Positions 18,165 through 26,416 of a stretch of DNA of 64,000 bases are shown here, in pieces. A model generated the notes under the pieces. The model saw nothing but the letters and a program-made list of their open reading frames with translations. It ran no database searches and had not been told where the DNA came from. Position numbers and translations under genes: made by a program. Position 1 is the first letter of the stretch; the number at the start of each line of letters is the position of its first letter. This stretch comes from Propionibacterium sp. (lineage in GTDB: Bacteria > Actinomycetota > Actinomycetes > Propionibacteriales > Propionibacteriaceae): NCBI GenBank assembly GCA_012517405.1, contig JAAYVB010000004.1, forward strand, positions 186,001 to 250,000. Reading direction: 5' to 3'.

Positions 18165-19417
18165 CCGGAACCCGCTGGCGCGAACAGGCGCGTGGTCCCG
18201 GCCGCGGTGACGTGGTACTGGTAGCCGAAGGGTGAGGTCCAGTGGAAGGTTCCTGGTTCGGGTTGTTCGAGTGTCCATCTGCCGTGGGTTTTGACCCGGT
18301 GGGTCTTGCGGGACAGTGGACCCAGGTTCGCGAGGCTGGTCTGGGCTGGTCGGCCGTCGATGTAGGCGATGGTGTGGTCCATGTCGCAGCGGCCGGCCTT
18401 GCGGGTTCCCCAGGGGAACACGTCGACGGGATTGCGTTGCTCGACGGCGAATCGCATCCGGGCGGGGGTCTCGTAGGCGTCGACCGGTCGTATGGCGGCG
18501 GGGTCGAGGACCGGGCGGACGATGACCTTCGAGTGGGCCAGGAAGCGGGGGAGTTGCTCGGTGAGGATCGGGCCCCAGTCTTCGATCCTGGCCACACCGG
18601 TGGGTGTAGCGGGATCGTCCGCCGAGATGTGGACCACCAGGGTGTGGGTGGGAAGCGTGTCCTGGCCCAACGCACCCCGCGCCAGCACACCGATCGCGGC
18701 GGCCCGCCTGCGGTCGAGGTCACGGCACAGCGGAGTGTCGGGGGCGGTGGGAAGGGTCTGGGCGATCTGGGTGAGCACGTGATCGAACAAGATGCCGTCC
18801 ACCGGGTTGACGACACCGTAGAAGCTCACGTGTCCGTCTTCGATCTTCGATACCCGGACCTTGCGGGAGTCGCGGCGGGCGGCATCGCGTTCCCGGGCAA
18901 GCTCCGGGTCGGCAGCGATGATCTGGCCGGCCAGGGCTTTCATCACCCGCGCCCACGGCAGTACGCCAACGGCGGCGCTCATCGCCTGATCGACGTTCAG
19001 CGCGGCCTCGGCCGACAGGTGCGCGCACTCGAGGCAGACCTTCTTGGCCTGCCATACTCGCACGGTGCCGGCGAGTACCGCCTGCCACAGTCGCGGGTGC
19101 CGGTGCCGCAGGTCGAGGGCGTCTCCGATCTGGAAGATCGCCGACTGGGGAGAGATGCCCAGCAGCGGGCCGATCTCCAGGGCGAGGAACTCACCGACCA
19201 GCGGGGTTCCATCATGGCCGGGTTGCATCAGTCGCTCGATGCCCTCACCGACCGCGGTCTCGTCGACCTGCCACAGGTCGGCGGCGCGGGTGATCGCGAT
19301 CAGTTCGGCGATCTCGGAGGCAATGATCTGGCGGTGCGCGTGGTCCAGTGCGTCGAACGCTTCTTTGCTGGTCGTCGATTCGACCCGGGTCTGGGGGTCA
19401 CGGATGGGGTTCTCCAT
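18161..19417 (-). CDS. DUF222/13E12-type HNH endonuclease
   Basis: 418-residue protein with an N-terminal DUF222 region (about residues 25-290, largely helical) and a C-terminal HNH nuclease motif near residues 330-385: RNPVDVFPWGTRKAGRCDMDH, then N in SLANLGPLSRKTHR and a final His region VKTHG. Such genes are multicopy in actinobacteria; their role is not settled and mobility has been suggested. The promoter is striking: TTGCAT-17 bp-TAGACT with TAGACT 6 nt from the ATG, and two overlapping LexA-like palindromes cover it, so DNA-damage control and leaderless translation are inferred. It converges on and overlaps the frameshifted kinase gene. Confidence 0.85.
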   Translation of the reverse strand: MENPIRDPQTRVESTTSKEAFDALDHAHRQIIASEIAELIAITRAADLWQVDETAVGEGIERLMQPGHDGTPLVGEFLALEIGPLLGISPQSAIFQIGDALDLRHRHPRLWQAVLAGTVRVWQAKKVCLECAHLSAEAALNVDQAMSAAVGVLPWARVMKALAGQIIAADPELARERDAARRDSRKVRVSKIEDGHVSFYGVVNPVDGILFDHVLTQIAQTLPTAPDTPLCRDLDRRRAAAIGVLARGALGQDTLPTHTLVVHISADDPATPTGVARIEDWGPILTEQLPRFLAHSKVIVRPVLDPAAIRPVDAYETPARMRFAVEQRNPVDVFPWGTRKAGRCDMDHTIAYIDGRPAQTSLANLGPLSRKTHRVKTHGRWTLEQPEPGTFHWTSPFGYQYHVTAAGTTRLFAPAGSG

Positions 19418-19418
19418 A

Positions 19419-19452
19419 TCGAAAGTCTATTCGAATAAGTGTTCGAATGCAA
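19419..19452 (-). promoter_or_regulatory. Promoter of the HNH gene with tandem LexA-like boxes
   Basis: On the minus strand -35 TTGCAT (19447-19452), 17-bp spacer, -10 TAGACT (19424-19429), then 6 nt to the ATG. Two 16-bp palindromes, TCGAATAAGTGTTCGA (19431-19446) and TCGAAAGTCTATTCGA (19419-19434), share one TCGA. The first differs from the actinobacterial SOS consensus TCGAACnnnnGTTCGA at one consensus base; the second at two. Together they cover spacer, -10 and the start site. LexA control is inferred. Confidence 0.6.
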
Positions 19453-19713
19453 GAGGTTTGTTCCACGCGCTTCCTCAGCATCTTCCACGGCCTATGTGCC
19501 GGTTGTCTCGGGCGCGGTGCGGCCGGCAACGTGAATGAGGTCTGGAGGCGGGCGGTCCAGGGCCTGGCCCCGCCAGCCAGGCGCGCAATCCACGCGCATT
19601 CGTGGCTAGCGCTGTGATCAGGGGCCGAGCCGGATCCAAGATCCACCTGCCTTGTAGCCACCTGGCCTCCGGTGGAAGATGGATGGACAACCACGCGCGA
19701 ACAGGGAGGCGAA

Positions 19714-20577
19714 ATGCCGGAGCTGCCCCAGGTCGAGGCGCTGCGGGGCTGGTTGGACACCCAGCTGGCCGCTCGCGCGATCATCCGCGTCCAACTGACC
19801 GACTTCTCCGCTCTGAAGACCTACAAACCCCCACTGAGCGCGCTGGTCGGCCTGGAGATCAGCGGCGTCTCCCGGCACGGCAAGATGCTCGACATCGACG
19901 CGCAGGGCGTGCACCTGATCGTCCACTTCTCACGGGCCGGCTGGCTGAAATGGAAACCCGAACAGCCCGCGGCCCCCGCCCGGCCGGGCAAGGGCCCACT
20001 CAGCTTCAGGCTCACCCTGGACGACGGCTCCGGATTCGACCTCACCGAGGCCGGTACCCAGCGCAGGCTGGCGATCTGGGTCGCCGACGATCCGAACGAT
20101 GTCGAGATGATCGCCACGCTCGGCCCCGATCCGCTGGCGCCGGAGTTCACCCGCGAGGCCTTCGACGCGATCCTGGACGCCGCCGGAAGGTCCCAGCTCA
20201 AGGGCGTACTGCGTGACCAGCGGATCATCGCGGGCATCGGCAATGCCTACAGCGACGAGATCCTGCACGCGGCGAGGATGAGCCCGTTCACCCCGGCGTC
20301 CAGTCTCGACGAGGCCGGCCGCCAGCTGCTCTACGAGCAGATCGGCGCGGTGCTCGCCGAGGCCATCGAGCGCTGCCAGGGCCTGCCTCCCGACCAGCTG
20401 AAGGACGACAAGCGCCAGGCGATGCGAGTGCATGGACGAGCCGGTGAGCCGTGCGCGGTCTGCGGCACCACCATCGCCCAGGTCAGCTTCGCCGACTCCT
20501 CACTGCAGTACTGCCCGGGCTGTCAGACCGGCGGCAAGGTGCTGGCAGACCGCCGGATGAGCAAGCTGCTGCGCTGA
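19714..20577 (+). CDS. Fpg/Nei family DNA glycosylase
   Basis: Bifunctional base-excision glycosylase/AP lyase for oxidised bases. The 287-residue protein begins MPELPQVE: Pro at position 2 is the catalytic N-terminus after Met removal (the usual PELPEVE has Gln at one position here). The conserved Lys is in SRHGKMLDI near residue 57, the H2TH region near residues 160-215 (SQLKGVLRDQRIIAGIGNAYSDEIL), and a zinc finger closes the protein (CAVC ... CPGC, then [14 protein letters not shown]). ATG 19714 follows AGGGAGG. The last 92 bp are duplicated exactly 1.6 kb downstream. The choice between Fpg and Nei specificity is open. Confidence 0.88.
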   Translation: MPELPQVEALRGWLDTQLAARAIIRVQLTDFSALKTYKPPLSALVGLEISGVSRHGKMLDIDAQGVHLIVHFSRAGWLKWKPEQPAAPARPGKGPLSFRLTLDDGSGFDLTEAGTQRRLAIWVADDPNDVEMIATLGPDPLAPEFTREAFDAILDAAGRSQLKGVLRDQRIIAGIGNAYSDEILHAARMSPFTPASSLDEAGRQLLYEQIGAVLAEAIERCQGLPPDQLKDDKRQAMRVHGRAGEPCAVCGTTIAQVSFADSSLQYCPGCQTGGKVLADRRMSKLLR

Positions 20578-20866
20578 GCTGGTCGTTCACGAACGGCACC
20601 CAGCGGGGCACATCAACCCCACAGCAAGGCCATGGTTGACCCACAGCGGGTGCTGGTGAGATCAAAGTCATGAGCGATGCCAGGGAGGCGACGATGAGCG
20701 ATGACGACTTGTGTGGTCTCGCGGTTGTGCTGGATGGTTCCGAACACGAAGCCGCGGCGGCCCACTGGGCGGCGAACTGGGCCGAGCACAGTCATCACCA
20801 TCTCAGCCTGATCGAACCGAGCGAACTGGTCTGCGCGCAGACCTCGTCCGAACGGCACCGCACTCG
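20486..20866 (+). repeat. Direct repeat, copy 1 (fpg 3' end to usp 5' end)
   Basis: 381 bp repeated at 22099-22479 with a constant offset of 1613 bp and no indels. I count 27 mismatches (about 93% identity), none in the first 92 bp up to the fpg stop codon. Sequence from 20867 to 21096 after this copy holds no gene I can support. Confidence 0.9.
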
Positions 20867-20975
20867 TGGTCGATCGCGGCGAGGATCTTCAACTAGGTGG
20901 GCCGAGTGTTTCAGAATCGAAAGGAACCCCGCAGCGCTCGGCTACTTTGCCTGCTCACGGACGTATACACCATAG
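20670..20975 (+). pseudogene. Truncated UspA-like gene copy
   Basis: The first ~58 residues from the ATG at 20694 (MSDDDLCGLAVVLDGSEHEAAAAHWAA ...) match the intact gene at 22307-23062, then homology stops at about 20866 after HRTR and the frame runs through unrelated sequence to 20975. The Shine-Dalgarno AGGGAGG and the upstream region are shared, so it may still be translated into a short chimeric peptide. It is the 5' part of the duplicated segment and lacks both the nucleotide-binding C-terminus and the second half of the parent protein. Confidence 0.75.
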
Positions 20976-21096
20976 GGGGAGTCGAAGGCCTCGGCTGCGG
21001 CTGGATCTGCTCGAAGAGCACCGAAATCGACGGCTGGGGCAGATAACCCCGGGAGCCTCAGACTCGGGGGTCAGATTCCGCTCGGCGGCCAGATGC

Positions 21097-21867
21097 CTAC
21101 TTGAAGTACCCACTGACGCCGACGACGAAGTTCGGGCAACTTGTGCTGTATAGGTTTTCAGAGAACGAGACGGTCGCACCATCAGCGGCGTCCTGCTGGT
21201 CGGCGAAGCCCATCTTGTGGTCAGCCATCTGGCCACCATCGAAACAGTAGATACTGACCGAGAACGGCCCGGTCGCGTCGGCTCCGGTTTCGTTGACCGC
21301 GCCGCCGACGATCGAATCACCTACCAGGTTCGCCTCGGTCACCTTGAGCGCCGCAGTGTTGTAGGACGAGGTGTTGGCGGGCAATGAACTCGCGCTGAAC
21401 TCATATTCGGCGTCGTCGGGAATCGCCTCGAGGTTGTCGAAGTAGATGTACGACAGGGCCACCTCGCCCGACTGCACCACCGATGGTGCAGTGCCCTGGC
21501 TGCGGCCTGATCCGACGATCGAGCCGCCGCTGCGAGCAGTCGCGGTCCAGTCGACGTGCGCAATGGCCTCGTCGGTGTTATTGCGGAATGCGAAGAGTAG
21601 GACCTTCTGGTCAACCAGCCGCGCGCCTATCTGCACCACCGACACCTCGCCAGGGTCGCCGTCGCCGAAGCTCGGCGTCGTATTGCCGCCAAGCAGGCCG
21701 CTCGCATTGAAGGGGAGCGGCTCGACCGCTTTGGCGACCTCCTCCGCAGGAGTTCCCTGTGTGGAGGTCGCGGGCTCGCCCGTCACGGGTGTCGGGGAAG
21801 GCGAACTGCAGGAGGTGAGTATGAGGGCGATGCCGAGGGCGGCGGTGATGCGCAGAGATGTCTTCAT
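21097..21867 (-). CDS. Putative lipoprotein of unknown function
   Basis: 256-residue secreted lipoprotein. MKTSLRITAALGIALILTSCSS is a signal peptide with a lipobox (LTSC, Cys near 20), followed by a Pro/Thr/Ser linker. The mature part is polar and beta-rich, with GARLVDQKVLLFAFRNNTDEAI, a YIYFDNLEAIPDDAEYEF segment and a C-terminal pair CFDGG...TSCPNFVVGVSGYFK whose two Cys could form a disulfide. No family recognised; the pattern resembles DUF5067-like or FxLYD-type immunoglobulin-like secreted proteins, but this is weak. I chose ATG 21867 over the longer frame because it begins the signal peptide. It lies alone, opposite to its neighbours, inside the 381-bp direct repeat pair. Confidence 0.7.
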   Translation of the reverse strand: MKTSLRITAALGIALILTSCSSPSPTPVTGEPATSTQGTPAEEVAKAVEPLPFNASGLLGGNTTPSFGDGDPGEVSVVQIGARLVDQKVLLFAFRNNTDEAIAHVDWTATARSGGSIVGSGRSQGTAPSVVQSGEVALSYIYFDNLEAIPDDAEYEFSASSLPANTSSYNTAALKVTEANLVGDSIVGGAVNETGADATGPFSVSIYCFDGGQMADHKMGFADQQDAADGATVSFSENLYSTSCPNFVVGVSGYFK

Positions 21868-22098
21868 GGCAATGAAGCTATCAGGGGCATATGACTCATG
21901 TGGCACGTTCTTGATCACAATTCACTTACGACTGCATACCGTGGGATTCTGGTCGCCACCAGGAGTTATGGTGTGATCTTCGCGAGGTAAGACCGTCGGT
22001 AGCACGCTCGGCTCTTGACTCCGAGAGGCGGCATAAAGCGAGTGATCGGTGCAGCCACGGTCTTGTCTCCTTTCGCTCGCTCGCTGGGATCAGTCTCC

Positions 22099-22190
22099 GC
22101 TTCGCCGACTCCTCACTGCAGTACTGCCCGGGCTGTCAGACCGGCGGCAAGGTGCTGGCAGACCGCCGGATGAGCAAGCTGCTGCGCTGA
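22099..22190 (+). pseudogene. Duplicated 3' fragment of the Fpg/Nei glycosylase gene
   Basis: 92 bp identical to the last 92 bp of the glycosylase gene, encoding the second half of its zinc finger and the stop codon. No start or upstream coding part is present. Bases 21868-22098 before it hold no gene I can support. Confidence 0.85.
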
Positions 22191-22479
22191 GTCGGTCGTT
22201 CACGAACGGCATCCAGCGGAGCACATCAACCCCACAGCAAGGCCATGGTCGACCCACACCGAGTGCTGGTGAAATCAAAGTCATGAGCGATGCCAGGGAG
22301 ACGACGATGAGCGACGACCAGTTGTGCGGTCTCGCGGTTGTGCTGGATGGTTCCGAACACGAGGTCGCGGCGGCCCACTGGGCGGCGAACTGGGCCGAGC
22401 ACAGTCACCACCACCTCAGCCTGATCGAACCGCGTGAGCTGGTATCCGCGCAGACCTCCTACCAGCGGCACCGCACCCG
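22099..22479 (+). repeat. Direct repeat, copy 2
   Basis: Partner of 20486-20866. This copy runs on into the intact UspA-like gene, so copy 2 has the natural right-hand flank and copy 1 the natural left-hand flank, as expected when a circular or tandem piece enters by single crossover. Confidence 0.9.
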
Positions 22480-23062
22480 CTGTCTTGCCGACGAACTGCG
22501 TTGTACCCATCCCGGCCTGACGGTCGACCACCGCATTCTCGATGGCGGGCCGGACGCGGTGATCTGCCGGGTCTCGCCGCGCTGCACGGCGATGGCGGTA
22601 TCCCGCCCGTCCGGATACCGCCATCAGGCGGCTCCCCGGCTGGCCGTGCCGCAATGCCCGTTGGTCGTGGTTACTGACGAACCTGCTGACACGCAGACGA
22701 TCAGCCTGCTCGTCGATCCGCGGCAAACCAGCTATGCGCCCACCGCCTTTGCGTTCGCTTACGCCGCAAGCTGCGGCAGCGATCTGCAAGCCCTGCTGAT
22801 TGGTGCCGACTCCGAGCACAGCCCTGGCGAAGATGCCATCCGGCAGCTCGCCATCTGCTATCCGTCGGTCACCCTGCGCACCAGCGTGCTGCCCAGCTGG
22901 GGAGGGGTTGCGGACGAGGTCGCCGGCTCCCAGCTGGTCGTGGTCGGCAGCTGGACAGACCGGCAGGGACGCCATCGGATCGATCACGGTTTCCTCGTCG
23001 CGCAAGCCATGGCCGATGTGGATTCGCCGGTCGCACTGATCACCCACGAACCGGCCGCCTGA
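22307..23062 (+). CDS. UspA-like universal stress family protein
   Basis: 251-residue protein with one recognisable Usp-type half: GLAVVLDGSEHEVAAAHWAANWAEHSHHHLSLIEP at the N-terminus and a second, shorter half ending VADEVAGSQLVVVGSW...FLVAQAMADVDSPVALITHEP, the region where Usp proteins carry the GxxGS-type ATP loop, here degenerate. Usp proteins act in dormancy and stress; this one may not bind ATP. The frame is open upstream; ATG 22307 is preferred because AGGGAG (22295-22300) is six bases away, ATG 22283 being the alternative. A truncated relative lies 1.6 kb upstream. pheA follows 43 bp later with its own -10. Confidence 0.65.
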   Translation: MSDDQLCGLAVVLDGSEHEVAAAHWAANWAEHSHHHLSLIEPRELVSAQTSYQRHRTRCLADELRCTHPGLTVDHRILDGGPDAVICRVSPRCTAMAVSRPSGYRHQAAPRLAVPQCPLVVVTDEPADTQTISLLVDPRQTSYAPTAFAFAYAASCGSDLQALLIGADSEHSPGEDAIRQLAICYPSVTLRTSVLPSWGGVADEVAGSQLVVVGSWTDRQGRHRIDHGFLVAQAMADVDSPVALITHEPAA

Positions 23063-23092
23063 GATCACCGGGGGATACCGAAGCCGCCCAGT

Positions 23093-23098
23093 TATCCT
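23093..23098 (+). promoter_or_regulatory. -10 element of pheA (leaderless)
   Basis: TATCCT, 7 nt before ATG 23106 with no Shine-Dalgarno; no clear -35. Confidence 0.4.
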
Positions 23099-23105
23099 GA
23101 GAGTT

Positions 23106-24041
23106 ATGCGGGGATTCTTCGGTCCGGAGGGGACGTTCACTCATCAGGCCTTGCTGACCTTGGGCAACGGGCCGGCGGTGGCGTTTCCGACGGTTGCCCG
23201 AGCTCTGGACGCCGTGCGCAGCGGCGACGTCAGCGCGTCCCTGGTGCCCATTGAGAACTCCATCGAAGGCGGCGTGACCGCCACTCTCGACTACCTCGCG
23301 TTGCTCGATTCGCCGCTGCAGATCGCGAAAGAGGTGGTGATCCCGGTCTCCTTCGATCTGTGCGTGCGTCCGGGTACCACCTTCAACGACATCAAGCGCA
23401 TCATCAGTCATCCGCATGCGGTCGCGCAGGTGCGTGGCTGGTTGGACGCCCAACTGCCCGATGCCGTGGTCGTCGAACGTGGCTCGACCGCCGGTGCCGC
23501 CCAGGCCGTTGCCGATCCGACAACGGGTTACGACGCGGCCATCTGCGCAAAGGTCGCCGCCGATCTGTACGGACTGGCCAGTCTGGCGTCCAATATCAGC
23601 GACAACGAGCAGGCGGCGACCCGCTTCGTGCTGGTCACCAAGCCTGGACCGAGTCCGAAGCGCACCGGCTACGACAAGACCACACTGGTGGCGTACATGC
23701 GCCAGGACCAGCCCGGCGCTTTGCTGGAGATCCTGCAGCAGCTGGCCTCACGTGGCGTGAACCTGTGCCGGGTCGAATCCCGCCCGACCAAGAAGATCCT
23801 GGGCGACTACTGCTTCAGCATCGATGCGGAGGGCCACGTCAGCGACGCCCGGGTGGCGGAGGCTCTGATGGGGCTGCATCGGGTCTGTAAGCGGGTCGTC
23901 TTCCTCGGCAGCTACCCGCGGGCCGACGGCAAGGAGCCGAAGGTTCCCTACGGTGGCCGGGATTCGGACTACCAGGCGGCATTGGACTGGCTGCGTCAGG
24001 TTAGTCCGGAGATCCCGAGGCTTCCCTACGATCGCACCTGA
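23106..24041 (+). CDS. pheA: Prephenate dehydratase
   Basis: Converts prephenate to phenylpyruvate in phenylalanine synthesis. Monofunctional actinobacterial form of 311 residues: N-terminal FFGPEGTFTHQA, VPIENSIEGGVTATLDYL, the catalytic TRF motif (EQAATRFVLV near residue 175) and a C-terminal ACT domain with GALLEILQQLASRGVNLCRVESRPTK, the ESRP motif that binds Phe for feedback control. Not fused to chorismate mutase. Apparently leaderless ATG. Its stop is only three bases from the convergent diacylglycerol kinase-like gene. Confidence 0.95.
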   Translation: MRGFFGPEGTFTHQALLTLGNGPAVAFPTVARALDAVRSGDVSASLVPIENSIEGGVTATLDYLALLDSPLQIAKEVVIPVSFDLCVRPGTTFNDIKRIISHPHAVAQVRGWLDAQLPDAVVVERGSTAGAAQAVADPTTGYDAAICAKVAADLYGLASLASNISDNEQAATRFVLVTKPGPSPKRTGYDKTTLVAYMRQDQPGALLEILQQLASRGVNLCRVESRPTKKILGDYCFSIDAEGHVSDARVAEALMGLHRVCKRVVFLGSYPRADGKEPKVPYGGRDSDYQAALDWLRQVSPEIPRLPYDRT

Positions 24042-24044
24042 CCA

Positions 24045-24974
24045 TCAGCGGTTCGCGATGATGTGCAGGGCCCCGGGCAGCACACTGAACTCGAAGTGAT
24101 GTCCGGTACCCTCGGTGTCGCCATCCAGCTCCCACGGGGCGTCCGAATCGAGATCGATGACGAAGCGTTCGCCGGAATGGTATTCGACCACCTTGGTGCG
24201 GCGCAGCCTGCCAACCACGATGGCCAGCATCCGGGCCCAGCCTGCCAGGGTCCGCGGCGAAGCCAAGAGCAGGTCGAGCCTGCCGTCGTCGACCAAGGCG
24301 TCGGGGAACAGATCGATACCACCCTGCAGGCTGCGGGTATTGCCGACCAGGATCAGCACCGCCTTGCGTTGAGCGTGATGACCGTCGTCCACGCGGTAGC
24401 GCACTACCCGGGGACGATAGCCGAGCTGTTGCGCGAAGGCCACCAGATAGGCGGCCGATCCGACGGTCTTCTTGAGCCAGGTATCCGTATCGCGCATCAA
24501 TGCCGCGTCGAAACCGATGCCCGCCATGCCGGTGAAGTAGACCGGATTCTCGTCGTCGTAGTCGATGACCAACTGGGCCAGATCGATCGCGCGGGCCTGC
24601 CCGGTGAGAGCGATGTCCAATGCCCGCGGAATGTCCAACGAGATGCCGAGATTGCGGGCAAGCAGATTGGCTGTCCCGATCGGGATGATGGCACCCACGA
24701 CCCCGGTGTCGCGCAGCGTGGTGGTGACGATCCGCGCGGTTCCGTCTCCGCCGGCGGCAAGCACCAGTTCAGCGCCGGCTGCGACCGCCAGCCGGGTCAC
24801 GCCTTCACCGGCATCGGCCAGTGTGGTCCGGTAGAACGTGGGCTCGGCGAAACCGTGCTCGGCAGCCTTGGCGCTGACCAGCCGCCGGAAGACGTCCTCG
24901 TCCACTTTGATCGGGTTGTAGACGACGGCTACCCGGCGATGGATCGCGGCTGGTTCCTCGACGGCGGCTGACAT
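24045..24974 (-). CDS. Diacylglycerol/lipid kinase family protein
   Basis: 309 residues with the DAGK catalytic domain: VVYNPIK at the N-terminus (nucleotide loop NP), the signature AAGGDGTARIVTTTL near residue 75 and GIIPIGTANLLARNLGI-type loop (IPIGTANLLARN). The C-terminal lobe carries GMAGIGFDAALM and GGIDLFPDALVDDGRLDLLLA. The family phosphorylates diacylglycerol or other lipids (including steps in phosphatidylinositol mannoside or menaquinone-linked lipid turnover in relatives); the actual lipid is unknown. ATG 24974 has AGGAGA nine bases upstream. Divergent from serS. Confidence 0.88.
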   Translation of the reverse strand: MSAAVEEPAAIHRRVAVVYNPIKVDEDVFRRLVSAKAAEHGFAEPTFYRTTLADAGEGVTRLAVAAGAELVLAAGGDGTARIVTTTLRDTGVVGAIIPIGTANLLARNLGISLDIPRALDIALTGQARAIDLAQLVIDYDDENPVYFTGMAGIGFDAALMRDTDTWLKKTVGSAAYLVAFAQQLGYRPRVVRYRVDDGHHAQRKAVLILVGNTRSLQGGIDLFPDALVDDGRLDLLLASPRTLAGWARMLAIVVGRLRRTKVVEYHSGERFVIDLDSDAPWELDGDTEGTGHHFEFSVLPGALHIIANR

Positions 24975-25071
24975 TGGTGGTTTTCTCCTGATGCTCGGTT
25001 ACAGCCTAGGAGATAGCCCCGCATCGGGCCTACCAGGCACGATCACTGTCCGTCGCGCCGGACGGCTTCGC

Positions 25072-25077
25072 TAGGCT
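25072..25077 (+). promoter_or_regulatory. -10 element of serS (leaderless)
   Basis: TAGGCT, 7 nt before ATG 25085, no Shine-Dalgarno. Confidence 0.4.
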
Positions 25078-25084
25078 TGGGCCC

Positions 25085-26359
25085 ATGATCGACCCAAAGG
25101 TGCTGCGCACCGATCCCGACCGTCTTCGCCGTTCTCAGCGGGCTCGTGGAGAGTCCGTGGAGCTGGTGGACACCGCGATTGAAGCCGACGAGGCGCGCCG
25201 CGCCGCGATCGGTGCTTTCGAGTCCGCCCGCGCCGAGCAGAAGTCGCTGGGCTCGCAGGTGGCGCGTGCCAAGGGGGACGAGAAGGCTGCGCTGCTGGCT
25301 CGCACCAAGGAGCTGTCCGGCCAGGTCAAGGCGTTTCAGCTTCAGGTGGACGCCGCCGAGGCCCGCTTCTCGGAGGTGATGAAGAGCTTCGGCAATATCG
25401 TCATCGACGGTGTGCCGGCCGGCGGTGAGGATGATCTGTACGTCATCGAGACCAACGGCACTCCGCGCGACTTCGAGGCCGAGGGCATCCAGGTGCGCGA
25501 TCATCTGGAGATCGGCGAGATCATCGGCGGCATCGACATGGAGCGCGGCGCCAAGGTCTCCGGCTCGCGGTTCTACTTCCTGACCGGCCCCGGAGCGTTG
25601 CTGGAGTTCGCGCTCATCCAGTACGCCCTGAGCAAGGCCCTCGAATGGGGCTTCCGGCCGATGATTCCCCCGGCCCTGGTCAAGCCGAGCGCAATGGAAG
25701 GCACCGGCTTCCTCGGCCAGGCCGCAGAGGATGTCTACCGCCTGGAGCGCGACGACATGTACTTGGTCGGCACCGCCGAGGTGCCGCTGGCCGCTTACCA
25801 TTCGGACGAGATCCTCGACGCTGGCAAGCTCCCGCTGCGCTATGCGGGCTTCAGCCCCGCCTACCGTCGCGAGGCCGGCAGCTATGGCAAGGACACCCGC
25901 GGCATCTTCCGCGTCCACTGGTTCGACAAGTTCGAGATGTTCGTCTACTGCCTGCCCGAGGACGCCGAGGCCGAGCACGAACGGCTGCTCGGCTACGAGA
26001 AGGAGTTCATCTCCTCGCTCGGCATCCCCTTCCAGGTGCTCGACGTCGCCGCCGGCGATCTGGGACTGAGCGCCGCGCGCAAGTACGACTGCTACGGCTG
26101 GGTGCCCAGCCAGCAGCGCTACCGCGAGATCACCTCGACCTCGAACTGCACCGAGTTCCAGGCCCGCCGACTGGGCATCCGCCTGCGCGACCAGAAGGGC
26201 CCGCGTCCGGCCGCCACCCTGAACGGAACCCTGTGCGCGATGGCCCGGATGATCTTGATGATCCTGGAGAACTACCAGAACGCGGACGGCTCGGTGACGG
26301 TTCCCGAGGTGCTTCGTCCGTACCTGGGCGGCCGCGAGGTTTTCGAGGCGATCGGCTGA
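25085..26359 (+). CDS. serS: Seryl-tRNA synthetase
   Basis: Charges tRNA-Ser (and tRNA-Sec where present). 424 residues: N-terminal [18 protein letters not shown] and the long antiparallel coiled-coil arm (about residues 30-105) that holds the tRNA variable arm, then the class II core with motif 2 ([15 protein letters not shown] region, preceded by [17 protein letters not shown]) and motif 3 ([19 protein letters not shown]). [17 protein letters not shown] lies between. Single gene with its own apparent leaderless start; divergent from the lipid kinase gene. Confidence 0.96.
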   Translation: MIDPKVLRTDPDRLRRSQRARGESVELVDTAIEADEARRAAIGAFESARAEQKSLGSQVARAKGDEKAALLARTKELSGQVKAFQLQVDAAEARFSEVMKSFGNIVIDGVPAGGEDDLYVIETNGTPRDFEAEGIQVRDHLEIGEIIGGIDMERGAKVSGSRFYFLTGPGALLEFALIQYALSKALEWGFRPMIPPALVKPSAMEGTGFLGQAAEDVYRLERDDMYLVGTAEVPLAAYHSDEILDAGKLPLRYAGFSPAYRREAGSYGKDTRGIFRVHWFDKFEMFVYCLPEDAEAEHERLLGYEKEFISSLGIPFQVLDVAAGDLGLSAARKYDCYGWVPSQQRYREITSTSNCTEFQARRLGIRLRDQKGPRPAATLNGTLCAMARMILMILENYQNADGSVTVPEVLRPYLGGREVFEAIG

Positions 26360-26391
26360 GCCGGTCAACTTGGCTCAAACCAGGCCGGCTC
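26358..26391 (+). terminator. Possible serS terminator
   Basis: GAGCCGG (26358-26364) and CCGGCTC (26385-26391) can pair across a 20-nt loop just after the serS stop; a separate 12-bp palindrome CCCTTCGAAGGG follows at 26393-26404. No T-run, so weak. Confidence 0.3.
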
Positions 26392-26416
26392 ACCCTTCGA
26401 AGGGCAAGCTGGTGGC

